Assembly: GCA_027922465.2 (NCBI GenBank)
Contig: BQMF02000648.1
Location: forward strand, 124,001 to 188,000
DNA length: 64,000 bases
Reading direction: 5' to 3'
DNA from: Turritopsis dohrnii
Lineage: Eukaryota > Cnidaria > Hydrozoa > Anthoathecata > Oceaniidae
Shown here one piece after another: positions 44,028 to 55,310 of the stretch; positions within the stretch are counted from its first letter, which is position 1; the number at the start of each line of letters is the position of its first letter. The position numbers were made by a program, and so were the translations under genes. The notes beneath the pieces were generated by a model. That model did not search any database. It worked only from the letters and a program-made list of their open reading frames with translations, and had not been told where the DNA came from.

Positions 44028-44053
44028 TTTGTTACTTAAAATCGAGTAACAAA
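44028..44053. terminator. 3'-end hairpin 4 (8-bp stem, 10-nt loop)
   Basis: TTTGTTAC-TTAAAATCGA-GTAACAAA, 11 bases after the SAP gene stop. Stem identical to hairpin 1. Here both flanking genes run forward, so it separates two transcripts. Confidence 0.6.
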
Positions 44054-44131
44054 TGTTAACTATATAGTCTGAAAAAATTGGAAATTTCTAAACTACCTTA
44101 AAGGAGAGCTAATTACATATGTATATTAAAC

Positions 44132-47100
44132 ATGACTACTAAAAATACTGTTGTTGAATTAAAAGCTCTTGCGAGAGAACGCGGTTTACATGGCTATTCA
44201 AAACTCAGAAAAGCTGAGTTGATCGAATTATTAGCAAACCCACCTGTCCGACCTGTTCCACTACCAAGACCTACTAGGTTTAACCGACCTGTTCCACCAC
44301 CAAGACCTGTTCCATTTATTCCTACCCAACAAGATATGGATTTGTTTGAGCAACAAGAAATGGGAAAATCTCGACCTGTTGTGAAAAGCAAGTTGAATGA
44401 ATGGAGAGATTGGTTAATAAATCATGTACCTAAAGCTATTAAGGAGAAAGTGAGTGGCGCTTTCAGAGAGATGAAGAAGAAGATTCTCAATCTCTACAAG
44501 AGGAAGACTGATGAAAAAGATGAAAAATTGGTGGAACCAGAAGCGTTTGTCCCCATTGAAATGGCGTTTGAGGGTTCTTACAAAAGGTTCAAGATAAACT
44601 CAGATGGAAAAAAGGACGTTGATTCGTTTCTCGATAAGGTTCGACCCATTTTAAGTGATCTGATTATGAGAGAACTCAAAAACAAAAAATCAATAAAAAT
44701 TCAAGCAACTGTGTGGATCAAATGGAGAAAAGAAGATCTATCCAATCCTGAAGCAACAATCTATGTTGATAAGGCGTTTAATAGCAATATGGAAACAATT
44801 CACAATGAAAGCGATATATCTGATGTTATTAATAAGATGTTCAATAAGATAATCGAACAGGTTGAAAACCCTGCGTTACCTCAATCCGGCTTTGTTATCG
44901 ATAAAATTTTAAATATTGATGTGGATTTTCACAAGCTAAAATTAACGAGAGGCAGCTCTTACTTGCCGCTACCTAAGAATTTCAGTGGTAAGTATTCGAT
45001 AATCAATCCTAAAAACAAAGATGATGAAGAGTGTTTCAAATGGGCTGTTATCGCAGCTTTGAACCACAATGAGATTAAGAAAGATCCGCAAAGGATAACG
45101 AATCTCAAGAAACATGTTGATAAATATAATTGGGAGGGTTTATCGTTTCCAATGACGCTAAATAAAATAGATTTGTTTGAGAGGAGGAACCCTGATATTG
45201 CTGTGCATGTTTTGACAAAAGACGAGAAAGAAGGTATCTATATGTGTCGTAAGTCGAAGCATCTTGATCGCAAAGAAACAGTTGTTTTGTTTTTATTATG
45301 TGAAGAGGAAAAGAGACATTATATAGCTGTAAAGAACTTGAGCGGTGTCTTGAGTAAGGTCAACTCGAATCACAAAAATAAAGAACATTATTGCTTGAAT
45401 TGTCTCAATGGATTCTCAAGTGAGAAAACACGAGATGAACACTTTGAATATTGTAAAAATAATGATGTTGCGAAGATTGAGATGCCAAATGAGGGTAGCA
45501 CCGTTAAATTTCATGATGGTCAGTATCAGCTCAAAGCTCCTTTCATAATGTATGCTGATTTCGAAGCTTTGTCAAAAGAGGTTTGTAAAGAACCGCGTAG
45601 CGTTATTGGATCATCCACTGAAAAGGTTGGTATACATATCCCCACAGGCTTCTGTTGTTATAGCAAATTTGCTCATGGTGAAGTTTCAGACCCTCTAACA
45701 CTTTATCGAGGTGAAGACTGTGTTTTACGTTTTGTGGATCATGCGGTAGGTGAAGTGAAAAGGCTATACAACATGTTTCCTAAACAGAGAATGCGAGACC
45801 TCACATATGAAGAGGAACAGGGATTTACTGATTCTGATAAGTGCCACATATGTATGAAAGAATTTGAAAAAGATAATATTAAGGTTAGGGATCACTGTCA
45901 TTTTACTGGTAAATTTCGTGGAGCTGCACATCAGTCTTGTAATCTCCGTTACAAAGTGCCTAAATACATCCCGATCGTCTTTCACAATCTGAGCGGATAT
46001 GACGCTCATCTATTTATCAAAGAACTAGCCAAACAGTATGGAGATGAAGGGATTGCTGTCATCGCCGAAAACAAAGAAAAATATATCTCTTTCTCATTGG
46101 ATGTTAAAGTTGGTGAATACATTGATAAAAATGGAGTGACTAGAATTCAAAAGATACAGTTGAGATTCATCGATAGCGTGCGTTTCATGGCTAGTAGTCT
46201 GGATAACTTGGTAAACAATCTATCCGACGATCAGTGTAAAAACCTTCGAAAATTCTTCAAGGGTGATGAGCAATTCAAACTATTGAGAAGAAAAGGAGTT
46301 TATCCTTATGAATACATTGATTCTTTTGATAAGTTTAACGAAACTAAGCTCCCACCAAAAGATGCTTTTTATAGCAAGTTGAACATGAAAGGTATCAGTG
46401 ATGCTGATTATACACATGCACAGAAGGTGTGGAAACACATGAAAAATAAAAATATGGGTGCGTATCATGATCTCTACCTCAAGACAGACGTTCTATTGCT
46501 TGCTGATGTTTTTGAGACTTTTAGGGAAACATGTATAACAAACTATAAACTGGATCCTGCACATTTTTACACTGCTCCAGGACTAGCTTGGCAAGCCTGT
46601 TTGAAAAAGACAGAGGTTGAGCTGGATCTGTTGTCAGATATGGATATGTTTCTGTTCGTAGAGCAGGGTATTAGAGGAGGTCTCTGTCAGGCTGTTCATA
46701 GACATGCTAAAGCTAATAACAAGTATATGGATGCTAAATATAAGAAGACTGAAGAAAGTAGCTATCTCCAATATCTTGATGCAAATAATCTATATGGATG
46801 GGCTATGATTCAGAAGCTACCGACAGGAAATTTCAAGTGGGTAGATGCTAATAAATTTACCACCGATTTCATTTCAAAGTTAGCTGAGAAAGATGGTAAA
46901 TATGGTTATCTTCTTGAAGTTGATGTGAACTATCCTCAGGAGCTTCATGATTCACATAACGATCTTCCGTTTATGCCTGAGCGAAAGAAGATCAATGGTG
47001 TAGAAAAGCTAACTCCATGTCTTTCAGACAAGAAGAACTATATTATTCATATCCGTGCACTTGATCAAGCGCTGAAGCATGGTCTTGTTCTTGAGAAGGT

Positions 47101-47989
47101 TCATAGAGTACTGAGATTTAGACAAAGTGCATGGTTGAAGCCGTACATCGATTTCAACACCAATTTGCGTACTAAATCAAAGAATGACTTTGAAAAGGAC
47201 TTTTTCAAGCTCATGAACAATTCAGTCTTTGGTAAAACTATGGAGAATCAACGTAAGCATAAAGACATACGCTTGGCTACCAAGAAAGAACAATATGAGA
47301 AGCTGGTGATGAAACCTAATTTCAAGGGTAGTATCTGTTTCAGTGAACATTTGATGGCTGCTGAAATGCAAAAGATCAAACTCGTGTTGAACAAGCCGAT
47401 CTATCTGGGACCTACAGTTCTTGATTTGTCAAAGACGATTATGTACGAGTTTCAGTATGATTACATGAAACCAAAATATGGTGACAATCTAAAGCTCTGC
47501 TATATGGATACAGACAGCTTTGTCTACCACATCAAAACCGACGACTTCTACAAAGATATCGCCGATGATGTGGCTTTGAGATTCGACACTTCAGCGTACG
47601 ATGAGAAAGATAACAGACCTTTACCCATAGGTTTGAATAAGAAAGTCATTGGTCTAATGAAAGATGAGTTGGGTGGTAAGATAATGACAGAGTTTGTTGC
47701 TCTAAGAGCGAAGACATATGCATATAAACAGCTAGATGGAAAAGAAGACAAGAAGTGCAAGGGAGTCAAGAAGTGCGTAGTAAAGAAGACCATGGGGTTT
47801 GATGATTACAAGAGATGCTTGTTCGATGGTAAGAATGTTTACAGAGAACAGATGACCTTTCAATCGATTAAGCATGATGTTCACACTATAAAAACAAACA
47901 AACTCGCTCTCAATGCGGATGATGACAAAAGAATTATTGTAAAAGATGGTATTGCTACATATGCTAGAGGGCATTACAGATATGTATAA
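44132..47989 (+). CDS. Protein-primed-type DNA polymerase B with extra domains
   Basis: 1285 codons. In order: SAP motif (residues about 4-34, VVELKALARERGLHGYSKLR); Pro-rich linker; a region with DEECFKWAVIAAL (C301) and RHYIAVKNLS (H396) that looks papain-like; a Cys2-type finger (YCLNCLNGF, about 419-440); exonuclease motif I YADFEAL (D476, E478); an endonuclease VII-like zinc module (C571, C574, then DHCHFTG and CNLRY); exonuclease motif II FHNLSGYDAHLF (D624); polymerase motif A DANNLYGW (D883), motif B KLMNNSVFGKT (1026-1036) and motif C YMDTDS (D1126, D1128). All polymerase and proofreading residues checked are present. It would replicate the element, probably from protein-primed ends. 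Confidence 0.93.
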   Translation: MTTKNTVVELKALARERGLHGYSKLRKAELIELLANPPVRPVPLPRPTRFNRPVPPPRPVPFIPTQQDMDLFEQQEMGKSRPVVKSKLNEWRDWLINHVPKAIKEKVSGAFREMKKKILNLYKRKTDEKDEKLVEPEAFVPIEMAFEGSYKRFKINSDGKKDVDSFLDKVRPILSDLIMRELKNKKSIKIQATVWIKWRKEDLSNPEATIYVDKAFNSNMETIHNESDISDVINKMFNKIIEQVENPALPQSGFVIDKILNIDVDFHKLKLTRGSSYLPLPKNFSGKYSIINPKNKDDEECFKWAVIAALNHNEIKKDPQRITNLKKHVDKYNWEGLSFPMTLNKIDLFERRNPDIAVHVLTKDEKEGIYMCRKSKHLDRKETVVLFLLCEEEKRHYIAVKNLSGVLSKVNSNHKNKEHYCLNCLNGFSSEKTRDEHFEYCKNNDVAKIEMPNEGSTVKFHDGQYQLKAPFIMYADFEALSKEVCKEPRSVIGSSTEKVGIHIPTGFCCYSKFAHGEVSDPLTLYRGEDCVLRFVDHAVGEVKRLYNMFPKQRMRDLTYEEEQGFTDSDKCHICMKEFEKDNIKVRDHCHFTGKFRGAAHQSCNLRYKVPKYIPIVFHNLSGYDAHLFIKELAKQYGDEGIAVIAENKEKYISFSLDVKVGEYIDKNGVTRIQKIQLRFIDSVRFMASSLDNLVNNLSDDQCKNLRKFFKGDEQFKLLRRKGVYPYEYIDSFDKFNETKLPPKDAFYSKLNMKGISDADYTHAQKVWKHMKNKNMGAYHDLYLKTDVLLLADVFETFRETCITNYKLDPAHFYTAPGLAWQACLKKTEVELDLLSDMDMFLFVEQGIRGGLCQAVHRHAKANNKYMDAKYKKTEESSYLQYLDANNLYGWAMIQKLPTGNFKWVDANKFTTDFISKLAEKDGKYGYLLEVDVNYPQELHDSHNDLPFMPERKKINGVEKLTPCLSDKKNYIIHIRALDQALKHGLVLEKVHRVLRFRQSAWLKPYIDFNTNLRTKSKNDFEKDFFKLMNNSVFGKTMENQRKHKDIRLATKKEQYEKLVMKPNFKGSICFSEHLMAAEMQKIKLVLNKPIYLGPTVLDLSKTIMYEFQYDYMKPKYGDNLKLCYMDTDSFVYHIKTDDFYKDIADDVALRFDTSAYDEKDNRPLPIGLNKKVIGLMKDELGGKIMTEFVALRAKTYAYKQLDGKEDKKCKGVKKCVVKKTMGFDDYKRCLFDGKNVYREQMTFQSIKHDVHTIKTNKLALNADDDKRIIVKDGIATYARGHYRYV

Positions 47990-48169
47990 GATAACAAAAA
48001 GGTAAGAGGTAAAAATAAAACAAAAAAAATAAATGAACTATATATGATACCTGGATATTGACTTTGAAGATCTTTTTGACTGCATCGATGATCTGTGTGT
48101 GTCTGTGTCTGTGTCTGTATGTTATAAGTATTGTTAGCTTATTTATATTATAAAGTTTAAACTGCTACC
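47990..48169. other. Polymerase 3' flank with TG-rich stretch
   Basis: Between the polymerase stop and the right terminal repeat. It contains GTGTGTCTGTGTCTGTGTCT and no gene. Confidence 0.5.
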
Positions 48170-48419
48170 AACTGCTACAAACTGCTTTTTACTACAATCG
48201 GGTATTTCCCCATGGATATTTTTATGAGATATTTAATTGTTTACAATTATGAGTAATTTGTGGTTATAATAATAGAAACTGCTTACGTAATCAAAATAAC
48301 ACGTTTCGTAACTCGTATCGCGTTATGAAAACAAAGATCTTATATGATAATATTAGCTATAGTAGGGAAATTCCCGAAATCATATGATTTTGCGCTAGCA
48401 TCCGCACTTTCCTATCTCT
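48170..48419. repeat. Right terminal inverted repeat of the Polinton
   Basis: Exact inverse of 33565-33814, ending CTTTCCTATCTCT. Confidence 0.95.
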
Positions 48420-50054
48420 GCTCCCATTTTTGATACCTTCTTCTTTTAGTACGAGTTATTAATTTGTCTAAAAATTGTTGTAACCCTTCGAATTCTAAAA
48501 ACAGCCAAAACAGAAGTCTAATGAAGCTATGTATTCACAACTCGACTGTCTATGACACTATAACTTCAAAATTCACTGCCTTTGTTACTGTAGCAGCGAA
48601 AGCGAATACCGTATTAAAACACCCGCGGACTCCTACTCCTACTACTCCGGCCGAAATGACCATTAGTCTGCGATTTAGAGTCTGCAAGACTCTGCTAATA
48701 ACGCGATGTAAATTCTAGTGAAGGAACGCAGCCTTCAAAAGGTTTCACATATCAAACATTTAAAAGGACGTTTTCTTTGATGTTATAAGAAATAATTCAT
48801 GAAAGAATGAATATTTATCAAATAGGTCTGCATAAAAATGGAAGTTTTAGTTATTTATGCTAACTGAAAATACATTGATACTTAAAATTTGGTTATGACA
48901 ATGGTTATATATAGTGTTTTTCTTGTTATTAAAGCCTATCAGCTCAAAACTTCTTATTACCTCGTTTGTTAGCTACAACACTGTTTTGTGTATTAAGAGG
49001 CTCCCTGTGCGGTCGAGAGGGTTCAAAGATCTTGAAAAAATGGTCCCGCAGTTTTCCAATTATGAACTTTGTCATGGATTCGTCCAACACGAGGTGTAAA
49101 GCCTACCTTTCTTCTTAAAGATGACTTTATCACTTGGTTTTAATATATTTTTCCAGTTGTTAATTGATGTTCTGATAAAAGTGTAGGTGGGATTGGATTT
49201 ATTGAATTGCTTAGCTGCAGCATGCATATCATGAAACAATGCGTATTTTCATGCTTCTGTTTTGATTCGTAGCGGAGTATTTTTATTAATATGCTTTAGA
49301 GGTTATATTGCTTTATGTTGTTACAAACATAGATATTGAACAGATCTTGTGATAATAGTCACAGTAGACTGAGTGACGCCACATGATATTTGACTGCTAA
49401 GAATATACATAGCGTTGTTTTCAGGACGGTCAGTGTTCCGTCAATCGATGTCCTTCCTTTAATCCACATCGGAGTGGAGTAACAAGGCACAATAAAACAA
49501 GATTTTATAAGTGATAATGGCCACACAACATCACTATTAGTATGACACCCAGGTTGTAACACATCTTATCATGTTTTTAACATCCTGACCAGACTTCTGT
49601 TACTTAAGATGAAATTTGACAGTTTTCACATTAATTTTTTTCTGATATTCTATATTCTCTGTCTTTAGGTTCTCTGTCAGGCATTTTATGCGTTTCAATG
49701 ATTCACAGTCTTTGTTGTTGCTGGCTTTATGTTCACTGTTATATAGTTGCATTGTGTTATTATTTGTTTTATGTAAACGTTACTTTTCATCTTCTGGGTA
49801 AAATAGGACAACATGCTTTCAGTTAAGAGGAGCTAATATTAAGCGTTTGATGTTTCAATGTGGATGTTTTGTTCTTTCCAGGGGTAATTTATTTTATTAA
49901 GCCTTTCTGTGCGGTTCAACTCACATTGATTAAAACTGGCAAAAAAATTTTACCCGGGTTACTAGTCCCTATTATAAGCAACAAGGAAAATCCAAAATAA
50001 AATTTAAACAAACTTTTATGTAAGTAGCACTTATTCTTAGAGTAATAGCAATTT
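48420..50054. other. No recognisable gene
   Basis: Flank to the right of the Polinton. It does not resume the macro-domain exon broken on the left. Open frames here are short and without known motifs. Confidence 0.5.
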
Positions 50055-50283
50055 GGTCTGTTACGAAAATACTTGTTTTATGTCGGACGAAGAAATCGAT
50101 ACTTAGCGCTATATAAAAACAGCACGTTTATGATACAATATCAAGCAAACGTTTTTCGAAAGTATACTAGAAAAGAATTCACAAAATTCCAAAACATGAT
50201 TTCTACAAGGATGAGTCAAAAAATATTGAAACAAACAGTATCGTGTCGGATGGGCAAAATGCTAATACCTTTGTAACAGACCC
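50055..50283. mobile_element. MITE family A, copy 2 (229 bp)
   Basis: GGTCTGTTACGAAAATACTT and inverse GTAACAGACCC are flanked by ATTT on both sides. It shares ACAGCACGTTTATGATACAA and long stretches with 11929-12162 in the same orientation. Confidence 0.75.
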
Positions 50284-50690
50284 ATTTACAGTTTGAACAT
50301 TCGAATATTTTCTTTATTTTCAGTGAAATTAAGATAAAATAAGATAAAATAACAAATTCTGGGGTATATATAAGTATTTGACTTTGTTCTAAGCACCTCC
50401 TTACGACTGTAAGCAGCTTTCCTAGGTAGTTGAAAGCTGTGTTGCTTATATGATTATTATTTACACAACGGAAGACTTAAAATTGAACAGGACATTTGCC
50501 ATTCGATCTTTTGTCGATAAAGGTGAACGTAAGTTGTTTTTCTTCTCGCATGTATGTTTCAATGAATCTCCTACAAAATCAAACATCAAACAATGAAAAT
50601 ATCATAAAACATAGGGTAATTGATTGGCACTTCACCTAAATATTCTCAAATTTTCTGTTTATTTTTAAGATTGCTTCAGAAACAACTCTA
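50284..50690. other. No recognisable gene
   Basis: AT-rich spacer; GATAAAATAA is duplicated near 50333-50351. Confidence 0.4.
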
Positions 50691-51240
50691 TGTTAAACAG
50701 TAATTACAGACTTTGTGAAACCTAACGTATGCTATGTCTGTCGTAAGAAAATTTCGTACATGTAGCCTAAAGCGCACTGGGCTCTCGTTAAGTTTTTCGA
50801 TTTTTTGCATGGACGCATATAAATTTTCTGGATTAATTTTTCCTCTTTTGAACTGATGTAATAAGTAAAAGATTGTGCATGTTTTCAATTTAGAGCAAAA
50901 CATTTCAAACATTTCATATAAAAATTATGTAAATTCAAATAAGCGCCCATGTAGACACCATATTATTCCAAATCTTCTGGGATTGGGCGTTTAATTGCAC
51001 ATGGATCCTAGGAATTTAAAAGAGCCTGAACACTTAATCAGATCATTCTGGTATTGAAGTAATAAGATTTGTAAACAAATGACAGTTGTATAAAGACATC
51101 ACAACTCAAATGCCGTATAATTTTACTAATCTTACCTTTAACTTGTTTAAACTTGGGATATTGATACAAGTTAGCCATCATACTTTCACTGCATATTTTC
51201 ATTGCAGCAAGATTTCGTCCTTTTCCTGTCATACTTTCCT
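50691..51240 (-). CDS. Possible exons of an unidentified minus-strand gene
   Basis: An exon candidate lies between an acceptor (ATTTAG, about 51246-51241) and a strong donor (GTAAGATT, about 51137-51130). It reads SMTGKGRNLAAMKICSESMM and NLYQYPKFKQVK. A second open stretch on the same strand, 50860-50691, reads FKRGKINPENLYASMQKIEK and ends RFHKVCNYCLT. Splice signals and composition look coding, but I recognise no family and cannot join them with certainty. Confidence 0.3.
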
Positions 51241-54200
51241 AAATTTTAAGGTACGGCGTTAATAAAAGACATTTTACCTTATGATGTAGTATTATTAACT
51301 ATGAAAAGCTTTGTAAGAAAATGTTAAAATTACATTTTAGTTCATGAATATTTTGTCGCATTTTAAATGGCGAATCGCTCACTTCTAAAGTTAATAAAAG
51401 AAGTCTTACACAAGAAAAAGCTTTGCTTTTCTTAAAAAAAAACAATTCCAACTTTTAATCTTGAACTTGAATTCATGAACAACCCGCAGACCCTCGGTAC
51501 TGTGTAATATTGAATTGACCTTGTTTGATACACGGTTTCTTTTTAGAACTCAATCCTGAAATAAGATCTCCATTCTACATTATTGAAAATGTTTATTGTT
51601 TGCAACTATCGGTGAAATGAAAATATTATTTAATAACACATTTCACTAGACTCGAATAAAATTTCGAGCTATGCATTATGACGTCACAAACTGATTCGGA
51701 AATGTTTTTCCCTTTATGTTTTCTTAGTTATTGACTTTTTAACTTGATAATGTAAGCCTGTGTCTTACGAAAAGCTTTGTTTAAGTGGAATTTTTAAAAT
51801 GTGTTTTTAATATAATAATTATTCACTAGCTGTTATTTTCTATAGCATCATAGTCACAAGAAAAAGAATAGTCTGGAATCAGGGCCGTTTTCGAGCCGTT
51901 TCTTATGACTAAGTCGGGTTCCGTGAAAAACTAGAACCCATGCTTTTTTATGGTGCAAAGAATCTTTAAATCAGGCTGGAAGCTTTAGATTTTTTGAATT
52001 ATTTTTCACTTCCTCTGGTCTTCCAGGGGCAAGTTTCACCATTTTTGGCTGTTAAATAAACTCAAGGTATCCCTATATTTCGCCTTCCTCGAGGAGACGA
52101 AGAGTATAGCGAGAATTAGCGATCGAAATGGGTGGATGTTGTGACCCAGAGAGACAGGATGGTTCGTTGATAACCCTCGAGCAAATTAAGAAAATGAATA
52201 TACACAATATGTTATGTGAATGTTATTTCGAAACACAACAATTGAGAAGGGGAGTAGGTTCTATCATATGACATTTTCTTTACTATTTTTACGCATATAG
52301 CCAGCTACAGCTAGAAGTATATGTATACAATATATTGTGTTTATAAAGTCTCTTGATACAAAATATGCTATTTCAACAATGTAAGTAATAAATGTCACTT
52401 GTGAGTAAAATTATGAAATTCTATTGCAAAGAAATCTTCGTCTAATAAAAAATATTACACTGAAAAATTTATTTATTAAACTTATTATATATATATATAT
52501 ATATATATTTATTAAACTTATTATTATATAACAGGCAATTTCTAGACAAGGCCCTTAGAGAATCAGGTAACTCTATTTCCACAAAGGCTCAATGACCATT
52601 ATCTATTGATCATTCTCGTATTTGTTTAGGTGCTCTACTTATAAAATTTTACGAAAAGCTTTCTGCAATATACTTTTATAGAATTTTATCATTTTCTATA
52701 ATTTGATTCACAAGTGTCATTTGTTACTTACAAAGTCTTTTGAATAAAATTGTTACAAAATGTTTTAAAAAATATCTAAAAAAATGTATTCCTTTACAAA
52801 GTATATATCTATGATAAGCCCATTTCTTCCTGTTTTCCCATATGTAACTTTGATTTCAGGATATATCCCTACTTTAAACCTACCAGTCAAAAGTATTCCA
52901 CCATCAAGTTCCACAACAAGACAATCTATAATTATCTTTTATCCTTAACATAAGAAATTTTAACGACAATTCCATTTTACCATTCAATTCCCTTATTCTA
53001 AGCATATACAGCCTGTAAGACTTAATAATTTTATTATTTTTTATGCAACTCAATAATTCCAGTGACACAACCCATATTTATGGGCCATAAAAGAGCCTCT
53101 AATTAGGAAAAACAGTGTTGGTTTTAGCCATTTTAGACAATTAAAATTTTCTTGCACTTAATCAGTTAGCCCCCTCAAATAAATTTCTGTTCTGCAGTCC
53201 CTGTTATGTTATTATGTAAAAAAGAAATATGAAGCTGCTTCATTATCTCAGTATACATAACCAGTTTCTCTTATTAATCATGTGCTGTGAATTTACAACC
53301 CAAACACTCAAATCTTCCAACACAACAAAGTTCATGTTTATGCTTCCAAAATTATTGCACAACCACATCAAGTTCTCATATTACTCAGTCATAACTGTCA
53401 AGGTCGCACCAAAGTTTTTAGTTAGTGAGTCAAGTTCTTCGAGGTTGTGGTCTATTAGATGCATTAGGCACAGTTGCAATTTGTTTGTTGATGTTATGAC
53501 AGACGTAATAACATTGAATGTGTCTATAGGTCAAAGCCATTTTTTATGTCTATTTTTTAACATGTTTATATCCAAGCAAATCTAAAAAAGGGATCAGAAT
53601 CAGCATGCATTCAGTGATTGAATTCGTCAAATACTTGGTATCTATATGATATGTACTCTGGAGTTCTCAATAATAAGAGGGGTGCAATAATAGGAGATTG
53701 GACGTTGCAATAGATATTAATAATAGGTAGGGAGGGGTAGAATAATTGGCGACAATTTGCAGGAGTCAGCACACTTGAAAATTACTTTGGGCTAATAGTC
53801 AGCGAGTGTAAGAAAGAGCATTTTCCTCCCTTCCCCATCTTCATCAGAAACTAATTGAAATACTTTAAGCAAATAAATACCTTAAACCCATAAATTGTTC
53901 TGTTCACAAGGAGCTTTATTGATAGCAAAGCTAGAATCCAAACTGCTATGTCTTTGTAGATGCAATTTCTTTATTTTGTTTTGGAATGTTTTGTTTTTAA
54001 GGCAAGCTAGTCATGATGGAGATAATTACGTTAAAAAAAACACTTTGGGAGTACTTCTGCCTAGAGAAACTTTTATCTCAGCCATTTTTATTATCTCTCA
54101 GTAATATGGCACATAAGTTGAGATTAAGGTTTAATTTAACCACTAAAACAGACTTTTGAGGGGTGTAGGGGATGAGAACAATGAAACCACAGGGTCTTAC

Positions 54201-54585
54201 ATGAAAGTGTGCCCAATTAATGCTTTTACGATATGTATATAGCTATAAAAATAGCTGTTTTCAGAGGCTGCTTCAGTGTCCTTGAATATCCAAGCTCAAT
54301 GATTTCGTTTCAATATAAGTCCGCAGCAATTTCGTTCTAGTTTTGTCAGATTTCATCTGACTGTTGAGGCTGTTGTTTATCTTTCTTAAAAGAAAAGGTT
54401 CTTGTGCAAATGTACAGCATGAGCAAATTTTCAGGTAAATTCATTGAAGGTTCTTTCTTCATAACATGGTCATCTCTGGTCCTTATTTTAGAAATAAGTC
54501 AAGAATGTAGGAATCTTTCACCAAGTGCTTTCCTTGTTGTCAACAGCAGTAAAAATATATTAGGAGGTACATTCCAAAATCCATT
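51241..54585. other. Mostly non-coding; one small possible start exon
   Basis: AT-rich, with an (AT)n tract near 52485-52508. From the ATG at 52124 the plus strand reads MGGCCDPERQDGSLITLEQI and stays open for about 48 codons. The Met-Gly-Gly-Cys-Cys start would suit myristoylation and palmitoylation, but the frame is short. A 118-codon frame at 53229-53585 shows no recognised domain. Confidence 0.35.
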
Positions 54586-55310
54586 TTAATCATGAACGTC
54601 AACCAGTTTGTGCTCCAGAAAACATGCAGTGATATCGTCAAATTTTCCAGCAAGAAGAACTGATAAACAATGTCGATTATAAAGCTTTCTTGAAACGTAT
54701 TCATTGATATATATTCCCAAATACTGACCAATCAAATAAGCAATAATTGAAAATCTTTCAGTATCTTTGCAGTTAAAATTCTTCTTGAAAGTTTCTAACA
54801 TCAGTTAAGTGAGCCAAAATATGATTTACAATTTAAAAGCCCACAATTACAGAACACTTCTTACTGATCCCTTGAAACAAATCTTCAGCCTTTCAGCCTT
54901 GTTCGATGCACATGTATAAATTTTTAAATAAAACTTATCAGCATCTCCATCAAACGATGAATGATGATCTTTGAAAGTATAAAGCCAAACAACATCACAT
55001 TTTATTAACTGTAGGTCAGAATAACAACCCTCTTCGACCAGTTTTTTCCATGATTTTCCTTTCAAAAACGGGTGAAGCATTTTTTCTGCAATTTTAGAGG
55101 ACGTAGAATTTATCATGTTTGGAAATTAAACCAGGACTTAGAACACGTTCTACCAGGCAAACCTTTCTTGAAATGTTTACAAGTAAACGATGCCCAACAA
55201 GAAGAGTCATAAGGCGTATTACCAACAGCTGAAGTACATCCCTCATCTGACTGACCACTTACTGATTTCAAATCGTGATCAATAGCTGCAAAAATTGCAT
55301 CAAGGAGCAT
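54586..55310 (-). pseudogene. Degenerate coding cluster, family unknown
   Basis: Three consecutive minus-strand frames (55310-55113, 55116-54847, 54801-54586) have coding-like composition, for example WKKLVEEGCYSDLQLIKCDV and SIIAYLIGQYLGIYINEYVS. They change frame and carry stops between them. They look like a decayed or intron-split gene, possibly transposon-derived. No family identified. Confidence 0.35.

Larger units (their letters stand above)
33565..48419. mobile_element. Polinton/Maverick element, 14,855 bp
   Basis: The boundaries are identical 250-bp inverted repeats starting AGAGATAGGAAAG. The content is diagnostic: DNA polymerase B, retrovirus-like integrase, packaging ATPase and double jelly-roll capsid protein. 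All major genes are open, so the copy looks young. The flanking hexamers TGAATG and GCTCCC differ, so no 6-bp target duplication is visible. The left side interrupts a macro-domain gene, and the right flank does not continue it. Gene order: membrane protein (-), minor capsid (+), capsid (+), ATPase (+), GADD34-like (-), four small proteins (+), membrane protein (-), two (+), integrase (-), SAP (+), polymerase (+). Confidence 0.95.

Noticed and set aside
44194..47974. Antisense frames over the polymerase gene
   Set aside because: Shadows of the coding strand with no independent motifs.
48464..48718. 84-codon frame in the right flank of the Polinton
   Set aside because: Low complexity Thr/Pro composition, no start context, does not continue the macro domain.
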